NCBI GenBank assembly: GCA_949317995.1
Contig: OX439050.1
Location: 46,005,777-46,069,776 of the forward strand
DNA length: 64,000 bases
DNA from: Acholoe squamosa
Taxonomy: Eukaryota; Annelida; Polychaeta; Phyllodocida; Polynoidae
Reading direction: 5' to 3'
A program made the translations under genes and the position numbers. Shown piece by piece: positions 26,832 through 38,800 of this stretch (the first letter of the stretch is position 1; every line of letters begins with the position of its first letter). The notes beneath the pieces were generated by a model. The model was not told the DNA's origin and ran no database searches. It saw only the letters and a list, made by a program, of their open reading frames with translations.

Positions 26832-29800
26832 GTCAGAGTGAGTGAGTGTGAGAGTGAGAGAATGAGAGAGAGAGTGAGAAGGAGAGTGAGAGAAAGTGAG
26901 AGAGAGAGTGAGAGGGTTGAGAGAGAGTGAGAGATATCATCTCAACATTTGCGGGCTTCAGTATGAAGAATTTGTGACTCGATCATTGGTATTTCTCTTG
27001 AGTTTTTATTTAAATAAAATAATTGATTTATTTGATCTAGGTCGTGAACTATGGAATGGGAGGACAGTATGAACCACATGTAGATGTATATGAGGTAAGA
27101 ATAAGTATTACTCATCACGATACTTCCACAAAATAACTATGGTATGGGTGTGGACCACTAAATTCGACATGGTGACATGGCCAGTTCTTAAAATCGACAC
27201 GTGACATGGGCCTTAGTGACATGAGGCAAAAAGTTAGTGACATGACATGAGTGCTTTCTTAAATTCAACATGTGACATGATAGGCGCTTAGAGGTGACAT
27301 GGGACATGGAGATTTAAGTGACATGTGACATGACCATTTCTTAAAATTGACATGTGACATGGGGGACCCCCCATCCACACCCCCTATGGTAGCTGTAATG
27401 TTAAGTAGGCTAGATGCAGATAGAAATTTATAGGAGAACCGGACAGAAAACAGACATCGCATGTGGATGTAAGTTTTCATGAATTCATTTACATGGAACA
27501 GAATTTAAGTTTTCTCATCTACTCTGACTCCTAACTCAAGGTTGACTCTAACTCTACCCTGACTGAATATACCCACCGAGGTAGGAATAATTAAAATGAG
27601 TTTGTCTCTGTGATTGGTCCAAAGTATCTAACATGGATGAATATACAAAATCTTGTATTTCCTGTCTTGCAGAACAAGGATCACTTGGCAAATGTGCCAT
27701 ATTTCCTCCAAGGCATGGGGGATAGAATGGCTACTTTTATGTTTTATGTAAGTAAATACAGATTCAGTTGGCACTTAAAATTTGATGCCTTTTAGAAAGT
27801 GATTTAGAAATAGTTATCACTTGGATATCAAGCGTGTACGTCCCCACTCCCAAATCACAAAAAAAAAGCATACCATATTGCCACTAAAATGGGAGGTATA
27901 ACATTGGCTCCTTGTGCTTACACAGTGAGGCCCTTGACCAGGATATTTAAGGCCTGGTCGCGATTTACAAGTTTATATCAGTTACAGATAACTCTATTCC
28001 TATCCAGTTAATTTTAAAAAGGGAAGTAGAAATTTCAGAGATAATATCCTCTCTACCTCTGTTTCAGTTATCAGATGTACAAGAAGGGGGCGCTACTGTA
28101 TTCCCCCTGCTCAATGTATATGTTCCTCCTTTGAAGGTAAGTTAAAATAAATGTAGGCCTACAAGGGGGGGGGGCGTACCTTGGGAAATGCCATGTTTTT
28201 ATTGTATTTTTGTAGGTCTGTCATGAATTCAGGCTGTGCCTTTCATATGAGGAACAACTCTTCTGTATTAAATTGATCATTCAATAACTGGTTTACTTTT
28301 CCATGACCTATATCCCAAAACTCAACATAACTAATGAACCTCTATGAACATGAGGTCTTCGCCTCAGTGCAACAGGGTTGTAACTGACATTTTGGCAAAA
28401 TTGAGTTTTCTACTGTTTTAACATCTATTGACCCTTATCTACTTTCTATGAACGGGCCTCCCTAGCCCACTTAAAAGGGTCTATTTCTCCTCTTTCCTAT
28501 CCCCTCAGGATGTGTGTGGTGCACATATGCGCAGGCACTGACACATTCCTCTGTGAAATTTTGTAATGAGGTTCTCGCCATGAATATGACCTTAGCTGTC
28601 GAAATGGCATTAAACATCTATTACTCACTCACTCACTTTCTATGAAAGTATTAAAGCTCTCTCTATGATATATGTGTTTACAGCCCCCAATGCAATAAGT
28701 TTGCATCAACTGCATGCTATAGTAAATACAACCCTTCTCTTGCCTCTCCTGCAAATCTTGAAATATGCAGATACAACCTTGTTGCACTGAGACGATGAGG
28801 TCTCGTATAACAAGTGTAGGGGCCGGCATCATTGTATATATATTAGTGCCGTTCATCCGAGAGACGTGTTCGTGTGGTGCTTGTTCCTTCTATGCTAGCT
28901 AGGTGTCGCTTTGCGATACCTCGTTGGTACAAGAGGGGGCAGCACCATGCCTCGCGTCCAGCTCCTACTAAGGAGCCGGACGAGCGGCAGAAGAGGACTG
29001 GACATGGTCCAGTCCAGACGCTAATACTTTGTCATCAGAGAGATTGAATAAAGTCCTACCCGAGAGGTAGGGGTTTCTGGGGCTTTGCCCAACCCGAACT
29101 ACTCGTGTTGTGTTGGTACATCTAGTGGTAAGCGAGCCAAAGAGCCACCCAACATATAAGTCAATACGAACCATTACACTGGTGCCGTGACCAGTCGGTT
29201 CGGGGGTGGTGCGCGGCCACATTGGCCGAAAGCCTCGGGAAACCCGAAGCGGATCCCCCCAGCCCTGGGCTAGAGGGATTCGAAGAGGATGATTACACAT
29301 CCCAGCATCTGTTGTTAGACTGGAAACCCGGTCAACAACAAATGTTTAATCAGGAGGGTGTACGAAATATTTTTTCTACACCCGACCTTAGGGACAATGC
29401 CACCAGAGATGGCATCGTAAAATTGTATCCGGCTACACCCCAGACAGGAGTACCGGATACCGGATTGTTCAGGGGAGTATTAAGACCCCCAACTTTAGAC
29501 TTGAGCGATTGGTCCCAAGTTATAACTAGCAGACGCCAGCTAGGTCCTATGGTACCAACAGGCTCGGCTAGCGGCTTGGGTACACCAATTGCACAAAGCC
29601 CTATGCAGCGTACTGCAACCCCCCAGGGTTCAGCACCCGGTGGTGGAACCGAAGTAGCCCCACTAATGACATCGTCGGATCATGACAGCGACGATGGTAA
29701 AACCAAAAGGGACGCAATAGTCCCAGACGCGAAATCAAAAGATAAGCCTAGTGGTACCGGACCGAAAAGCTCGGAAAGGCATCACCTAGGCCGATCTCTA

Positions 29801-32800
29801 GACGAAGGCTTGTCTGACTCCATGTTTTACCCTGGAGGCAATCGCAAGTCTATCTACGGACGTCGGATGGGCCCCGGGTATAAAAATACTCAGGCCTATT
29901 TGAAAGCCAAGGAACAGGTAGAGTTACAGGCAAAGAGGCAACATGAACAATTCATGTTAGCCCAATCCAAAATAGAGGAGGAAGCTAAGTCCCGGATCGG
30001 AAAATTACGATCCGTTGAGCAGGAGGCGATTCTAAAAGAATCCGACCTCAAATATCGTCTATCCTCCGTATCCCATCGGTTGGAGCGGAAGGAAAGAGAC
30101 GCACAGGAAAAAGAAAAGAGGCTGGCTGAGTTGGAAATCGAGGAAGCCAATAAACTTAGAGCAATCGACAAGGCTAGAGCCGAGGAGGTTGCTAAGGCTC
30201 GGGATGTAAATAAATTACAAACTGAGTTGCACGCAATGGAGGAGAAGCTTAAGAAACTTCAACTCCGGAAAGCTGAGACAGAAGCCAAGATGGTCTCGGA
30301 ACAAGCCGAGATCAGGAAGGAGACTACTGAATATAACAGGTCTCAGAAAGAGAAGGGTGAAAAGTACCGCCTACTTAAGGATACTTTTAAGCGAGAGGCA
30401 ATGATCGCCCAAGAAGAAAGAAACCGAGCTGTGGCTGAAAATGAAAAGATTCGATCCGAAATCTTGGCAGAAAACGCACAGCTTAGGGAGGAACAGCGAA
30501 ACCTGACTACAGACGTAGCTACCCTCACAATAAATAAGTCCGCTATGGAGAGTTATTTACAGGAGCAAGAGGAAACACATGCCCCTCCGGCGAGTAGGGT
30601 GACAAACCCGAACTCGACGTTCGTGAAACAGGGCGACCCGGTCTCCTGTTCTACACCGAAGAATCCGCAGTATAATCCTTTTGTAAATGATAATGCTTCG
30701 CGGAACGTAGATCAAGGGGGTGTTTACATCAGAACCCAGGATAAGCATGGCCGAACTAGTAGAGTCCGGATAAGTGAGGTGCCCATAGTCCACAACCTGG
30801 ACCCGGACTATACCCCTAGAGAGGCTTCCGACAGTAGTGCGGAGACCAGTGGGTTCCACATTCATGTGGATCCTAGTAACGACCCGGGGCTGGGTGCTGG
30901 TAATGACAACACCCAACCGAATCCATCAAACGATGGCGGCCAGTCAACGGGAAACCAGCCATCCGATGGCGGGTACCAAGGCGCGCAAGGGGGGGGCGCT
31001 GCTTCGGGTGCCACAAGCTATAGTGGTACCTCGGGTACCGGCCCCAACCAAGGTAGTGCGAGTTATACGAACCACGGTGGTACACAGTGGACGTATACTC
31101 AACCTCCACCACCGCCTCCACCTGGCAATTCGAGCTTCGGTGGTATAGGGGGCAATCGGACCTTGAATGAAACCAAGGCGATTGAATGGAGCAAACAGCA
31201 ATGCACTAGATTGATGTATGCTCCCAATTCTGCCCGAAGGGTAGCCGTTATTCCTAAAGAATATGACGGTACTCGACCATGGAAAGAGTGGTTTGAAGAT
31301 TTCATCGATGTGATGAACTGTAATGGATGGACCCCATACGAGGCCAAGCCACATCTGGTGAGATGTTTGAAAGGCGGGCCGGGTCGCATGGCTGTAGAGC
31401 AATGGCGAACCTGGTACGGCCTCGTTGGGAGTTTTGAGCAGTTAGTAGAAACTGCTAGTGGACTGTTATGTAATATGGTCAAGGAAGACCCGATGGTCCG
31501 TTTTAAGAAACGCACACAGAAGCCGAATGAAGCTTTCAGAGCATACGGTATGGAACTCCATGCCCTGCTAAGTAAGGCCAGACCCGGTACTGAAAACCAG
31601 GACTGGTATATGGACGATTTGATCACTCAATTCGTCAAGGGTCTAAGAGACCGAGATGAACAAATAGCAGCGAGGGATGCCTGGAAGGAGGGCATAACAC
31701 TACACGGCATATTTAATGGTATAGATATGGCCGTGAAGAAGCGAGCTATGTTAGCTGGGGACATACCTAATGCCAGCGGCTTGGTACCCCTGGCATCGGT
31801 GACCCAGCAGTCGGAGGTCGATACTCCATCAGACGACTTCGAATTGATTGATATCGAACAGGAAGACGGCACCTTCTGTTCGATGCAATTAAGGAAGAAT
31901 ACTTCAGGTAGGAAGTATATTCCCAGGAAATCTTTCAATAAACAAAGGGACTCTAGACCTTCATCCGAGGTCAAGAGTGACCCGAAGGCTGTCGATAAGG
32001 CGGTCAAGTCCATTGTAAGCACTGACAAAGTGAAGACTCAGTCCGCGGACATGACCAAACTTCTGGAAGACATGTGTAAGAAAATTACAGATGCCATCCA
32101 AGCCAATCGGCAAAGACCCCGGGTGGATCGCCGAACGGTTAAGTGTTTCAGGTGCCAGCGCATGGGACACTACTCATCTGAATGTACCGCTACTAAGCCG
32201 GTAATGGCTGCCTTCTATGAAGCCGAAGACGACGGCGTAGAAAGGGAGAATGCTAGGGATTCCACAGATGTGGAAAACTAGTGGGGGTTGTGTCAACGGC
32301 ATCTGACATGGCCCCGAGTGGGAACGAATGCCAAAATGCTACCGGGTGTATCCCGGTGGAAGATTTCGAGTCAATTACACCTGGAGGCCGGGTGGCTGAG
32401 GGTGCGCACCCCTGCACCTCGGCCGGGGCCAGGGACCCTAGTGTTGATATGTGCAGGAGCAATCATATGGAGGCGAGTGGCCACACTAGGGGAGAGGAAG
32501 GATGGATCAAAGAGTTGATTCGAGTGTGTGGGACACGCCTTCCCCCAAGTCATCCGTGTCTGGAATTCCTGAGAGGACTCGGATTGAATCTTGGTGATTC
32601 GGGAGACTTTCACCAGTTTACCAGTAACCCCTCGCCTTTAGGGGGGAGACGGTGGTATGTACCCATATCTGTGGAAGGCCGGGTGGGGGAATTCTTGGTG
32701 GATACTGGAGCTAGTCATTCATGTGTGTCCAAAAGATTCTTCGATTCGGTGGCCGGCAGCCATGAGAACCTCAAAACGGGGGTAAATGCTTGCACGGCCG

Positions 32801-35800
32801 ACGGAAGCAGTATGCGTACATTTGGTAGGACGTTTATGCCTATCCATATAGGAGGCAAAGAGTTTGTTCTTTCGCCAACTATAGCAGAGGTTAGTGATGA
32901 CGGAATCCTCGGATTGGATTTTGCAAGCTTATACGGGGCCGTCTTGGACCCGAGGGACGGTAGTATGGGTATACGGAGCCCGTATGGCTTGCATGTCCAA
33001 TGCGTATTGAGACAGGTGTCTTCGGTCGCAGCAGTGGTACATACGGTGAAGATCCCACCGGGTACCACTTGCGATGTCCTTTGTGGCGGATCCATGGCTC
33101 AGAGGAATGAAGCTGGAGTCTACGAACCCGACACGGTGTATTTGTCAAGCATCGGGTTAGACTCAGTGGATACATTAGTGGCTAATGCAGCTTGGTCCGT
33201 ATTACCCATAACTAACCGAAGTGGTTCAGTGGTTTATTTGAGGCGAGGCGACAGTGTTGGAAGGATGAGTTCGGTAGAACATGTCGCCAAGGCTAAATTT
33301 AACAAACCACTAAACCCAGTTAGTCAGCATCCTATGGATGAAGAATTCCAAAAGCTGATTGATCAGTCAGATTTAAAGAATACGGACGATAAGGATTGCC
33401 TAGCGAGACTTCTACAAAAGTACGAAGGTGCTTTTGGTAGGGAAGGAGGCCCGGTGGGTAGATCCGATAAGGTGTTGCACACCATAGATGTGGGCAGCGA
33501 GAAACCTTTTAAAATCCCGTATCGTAGACTTCCCCTTAAAAAGAAGTTAATCTGTGAAGAGCAAATACAAAAACAGTTGGACCTAGGGGTAATCGTGCCT
33601 AGCTCGAGTCCCTGGTCCAGCCCTGTTTGTATGACTACTAAGAAAGACGGTACAATCCGCTTTTGTGTCGACTACCGGAAATTGAACGGTATAACAAAGA
33701 AGAACTCGTATCCTTTACCAAGGATAGACGAGACTTTAGATAGCTTGGGCGGAAACCAATGGTTCTGTACCTTGGATTTACAGTCCGGATATTGGCAAAT
33801 ACCAATGCACCCCAAAGACAAGGAGAAGACAGCATTCTCCAGTCATATGGGGCTGTTTGAGTATAATGTCCTACCCTTCGGATTGTGTAACGCCCCCGCT
33901 ACATTCGAGGCTATGATGGAATCCTTACTGAGTGACCTTTTGTGGAAGAAATGCCTGGTTTACTTGGATGATGTGGTCGTGTTCGGCAAGTCATTCAAGG
34001 AATGCCTGGCAAATCTGCAATTAGTCCTCGACCGGATACTATCAAACGGTCTTAAACTTAAACCCAAGAAATGTAATTTGTTTAAGAAAACCATTACATA
34101 CTTGGGAAGGATCATTACTCCTAACGGGGTAAGTGCGGATCCGGAAAAATTAGAAGCTGTAGAAAATTGGGAAAAACCCACGAGTGCTAAGGAGGTGAGA
34201 TCATTTTTAGGATTTTGTTCCTATTATCGTGATTTCATACCGAATTACTCTCGTGTCAGCTTCCCCATGCAGTGCTTAGCTCACTGGACCCCGGGTAGGG
34301 CACGGGACCCATTCCCATGGACCAGCGAGCAAGAAGAGTCTTTTAATAAAATAAAAGATTTATTTAGGAATACACCCGTGTTGAAATATCCCACTCCCGA
34401 GGGACATTTCATCTTAGACACCGATGCGAGCAATGATGCGATTGGGGCAGCTCTCTCTCAGGTCCAAGAGGGAGTCGAAGTGCCAATAGCATTTGCTAGC
34501 AACACGTTAAGCAAGACACAGCGAAATTATTGTACCACCAAGCGAGAACTCCTCGCTGTGGTGGTGTATACGAAGAAGTTTAAGCATTTCCTTTGGGGAA
34601 GTGACTTTACTTTAAGAACAGACCATTCGTCTCTTAGGTGGCTCCTTAACTTTAAGGACGCCGAGGGGATGATTGGACGTTGGTTAGCTCACCTATCCGA
34701 ATTCGGATTAGAGCATAAACAAATAGAGCACCGACCCGGTGCTAAACACATCAATGCGGATGCCTTGTCAAGACGGCCTATCCGAAGGTGCCAAAATGCC
34801 ACATGTGAAGACTGCGGGGCCCACAATGCTGTGGTAGCCGGGTTGGTATTTAATTATACCACCCCCCGTATCCCCTGGGAGGAGGCTGTATGCAGCTATC
34901 TCGATTGGTCCCCGGAGACCATCAAGAAGTTTCAACAGTCAGACCCCACCACTGCGCGCATAATGGAATACCTACGGTCAGGCATTAAACCGGCAAGGCC
35001 TCTAGTTTCCCTGGAGGATAGGGAAGCGAGGCGGTTGCTGGCTCAATGGGCCGAGCTAGAGATCCGAGACGGCATACTATGTAGGTGGAAGACAACTCCC
35101 ACCAACGGTAGGCTGTTGCAAATAGTGATACCCACCCCGATGAGGAGGGATATCATGTATTATTGCCATGGCCACCAAACGAGTGGCCATTTCGGTAAGA
35201 GAAGGTCGATAGAGCGTCTACAAAGGCGTTACTACTGGCCCGGTATGAGAGGCGACCTGCTCCGGTGGATCGCCACTTGCCCGGATTGTTGTAAAAACAA
35301 ACCGGGACCCGGCCTGGGTAAGCAACCCTTATCACAGGAATTGTTTGGTGTCAGATTTGCTCGAATAGCGATAGACATCATCAGTGGGATTAAGACGACG
35401 CCGCGAGACAATACTTGTATGATGGTCGTAACTGACTATTATACTAAGTACACTCGGGTGTTCCCCCTTCCCAACCACAAAGCCGCCACATGCGCGGAGG
35501 CATTTGTGAAAGGCTGGGTGCTGCATTTGGGTGTTCCCCTTATGATGCACAGTGACCAGGGAAGGGAGTTCGAGTCAGAACTTTGGCAGGAAATGTGCCA
35601 TTACCTAGCCATTTGTAAGACCCGAACAAACCCGTACCGACCTCAGTCGGATGGGCAGGTAGAACGCTTCAATAGAACCCTCATACAAGTACTAAAGCCC
35701 CTGGTTAATACCCACCAGGATGACTGGGATGAACAGTGCGAGTTTGTAGTACATGCCTACAACAACACTGTCCATTCATCAACTAACTGCACCCCAAACA

Positions 35801-38800
35801 TGCTAGTGTTCGGCGAGGACATCATAATGCCCGCCGACTTAGTGTATGGAGTGGTTGGAATAGACCCGGAGGCGCCCTGCACGGTGCTGTTTGTAGAGTC
35901 ATTAAGGGACCGGTTCAAACAGGCATACGAGGCCGTTCGGAAAGAACTGCTGAAGAGTGCGAAGTGGCAGAAGGTGGGCTATGACACCAATGCTAAACGA
36001 ATTCGTTTTAATGTTGGGGACAAAGTACTAAGGTACTACGAGCCGCTGGATAAGCTGAAGCTCGTAACGCCTTGGGAAGGTCCATTTAAAATCGTTCGCG
36101 TCATCTCCGAGTCCACGGTGATGATAGAGGACTGCCTGACGGGTAGGAAATGGAAGACAAATGTCGGAAAACTTCGGCCCTGGAAGGGGCGCGAAGAGGC
36201 GGAGAGGGAGTTCGGTTACAAACCACCTGTATCTGTCCCTAGCGGACCGAGCGTGGTAGTACCGAGGAAGCGCCCTAGAGGCCGGCCGAGAAAGACGCCG
36301 GGAGACGAGGTTATAGTAAAAAAGAAGACGAAGGCCAGGAAACGACCTAATCTTAAGAAATGGAAGAAAGTCTCGCTGAGTGAAGGCATTACGTATGGGA
36401 AGGGTCCCGCTCTGACTAAGCGAGATCCAGAAAAGGCCGTACGTAAAGCCGGGAAAAATAAAATGCTAACCGAAGGCGTTAGACGCAGCCCCCGGTTGAG
36501 GTCTGCTGTAACCTAACTCAGTACACAACGAGCTGCTGCGTGTTGTCCGCCATAGGCAGGCAACATACGTTCCACGGCCAGAGATGTCGAACGCGCCCTC
36601 CCCGGGTGGCTGTATCCCGTGAGTGGCGGTCGGATTAACCGGTACATTCGCTTTGAAGCGTTGTATACACCGCTAAGCTCCAGACGATAGCACTCGGGTA
36701 GTAGGCCGCGTCTCACATGTCGAGTCGAATGTTGGTTCGGATCTAGTTCCCTAGGTGGCGCTGCTGGTGTGGCGGGAAAGCGCGGAACTAGGTCACCGGA
36801 TAGCCATGGCGGGATCTCGCGAGACGAGAGGTCTGACGTCATACTGGTCATAACTAGAGCGGACTCGTGGTGGTTAGACGCCACCCGTTTTTGCTCTAGT
36901 TATTTGTCGGCGGTTATACAGCCTGTAGCTGTCGTGTTAGCCTAGCTAACCCCCAAAAGCCTTTCTGTTGGACGAATCCTTCGGGAGGAGTCCAACAAAA
37001 CTTGCCAATTAATTTTGGAAGTCGAACCCGGTGCCATGGCACAGGGAACGATTGACGCTGCGCGTCAAACAGCCAACATTCCGTTGGAACAAGACGAGGA
37101 CCCGAAGGTCCCGTCTCGGGTCGAGGAATCTATGGATTCTTCGACAGAGGAGGCCGCCCGGACGCTCACGGCTATGGCCGAGGCAACCGACCGGGAGAGG
37201 ATGCCACCTCCACCCCCGCCACGCCCGGAGCGCCCGTCTACAACAGATGCTTCGGGTAGCAAAGTGGATGTCCTGGACATTCCAATGTATCCTCCGGGAT
37301 TCAGGACGCAGATCAGACGTCTAGCACACGTTGATCGCCAGGAAGGTATCGTGTATACCTCCTGGGGTACGTACATCCCTATGCACGCCTCCATGTTCGG
37401 ATGCGGGCCCATGGCGGTGGAGCAGGGCGTGCCCGAGCCCATACCAGATGAACTCAAAACTATGGTAATGGACTCGTGTAGTGACGAGCTGGCTGACAAC
37501 ATGCCAGTTTCTTGGCTCCGCAACTACCTAAAGTTGGCGGAGAATATGGCGACTAACGAGAATTTAGCTCGAGCCGTCTTGATCTCTGCGGGCATCATCC
37601 AGAAGGCCACGGAGTTAAGGGAGTCCGAATCCGACATGGATACAGACTCCACAGTAACCTTGTCGTCGGTGGAAACCGACCGGGTCAAGCGATTGACCCG
37701 TAAACCTGCACCCAAGGGTCCTCTCACTGAGAGCGATCTGGAGGCTGAAGATGTCCGCATCGCCGTCGAGAGGTCCACGACCGAGACCGACCCAGCTGCC
37801 GACATCCCAGAGGCACCTGGCGAGATCTCGGAAGAGGACATCTCGCGCCAGCAGGCTGCTGTAGAGGCAAAGCGAATCGAGCTTGCCAAGCAGCAGAAGG
37901 AGCTCACCGCAGCTCGCCGGGCCCATCGCAAGCAGCAGGCCCAACGAAAAACAGAGATCTCTTCCGACTCTGACTCCCCAGTCAGCGGAAGGAGGAGCCC
38001 TCGGACAGGGGACAGGAGCCGACGCGAGTCGGATTCCAGTCCCGAAGTTCCGGCCCAACCGACTAAGGTTGTGCGCCGGAAGAAGAAGAATGGAGCGAAA
38101 GCGTCTCCGGTAGAGCCCACGCCCCCCACCAAGCCGAGGGGTAAGGGCAAACCGAAGACGCCCGCTCCCACCACTACAACCACCACGGTAGCCACCTCGG
38201 TTACTGCATCTTCTGCAGCCAGCACGTCGGGTGCAAAGACGAAGTCCCCTACCAAGGCTCCGACTGGTACTACCACCTCCAGCCGAGCCGGCCGTAGGGG
38301 AGCTGACATATACACGGACAGCGAGGAAAGCGAAAGCGATCCAGAGCTGCCCGAGTCTGCCAAATCTGATTTGGAGTCCGTGACAACGTGGGAAGAAATG
38401 ACCACGGATGTTCCCAAGGACGACAATCAGAAGTGGATGTGGAAGAATGCAGCCGAGGGGTTCAAGGAACGGACTCCCCGCTGCTTCGCGGACTGTGCTT
38501 ACGACACAGTCCATTATATGTGTCCGAGCGCCGTCAATAAGGACGGTGACAGCGATGACGAGGAGTGGATGAAGTCCGGCCCCTCGGATACGCCAGTAGG
38601 CAAGTTCTACCTGATTTGGATTGACCAGCTCAAGTCCAAATTAGGCTCGATCTACAGCTACGAGGCCCGGACGAAAGTCCAGTGGGCAATGACCCAATGG
38701 GGACCAACCGGCAACCGCCGAAGGTGCCCGTTTGAGTCTTGCCAGCTGTCTCTCACGGGTGAGAAGATGTTCGAGACGAAGCCCCGCTTCGCTCGACACA

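Noticed and set aside
30944-31626. Minus-strand frames of 150-175 codons opposite gag
   Set aside because: Antisense shadows of a proline/glycine-rich coding region. Low complexity, no motif.
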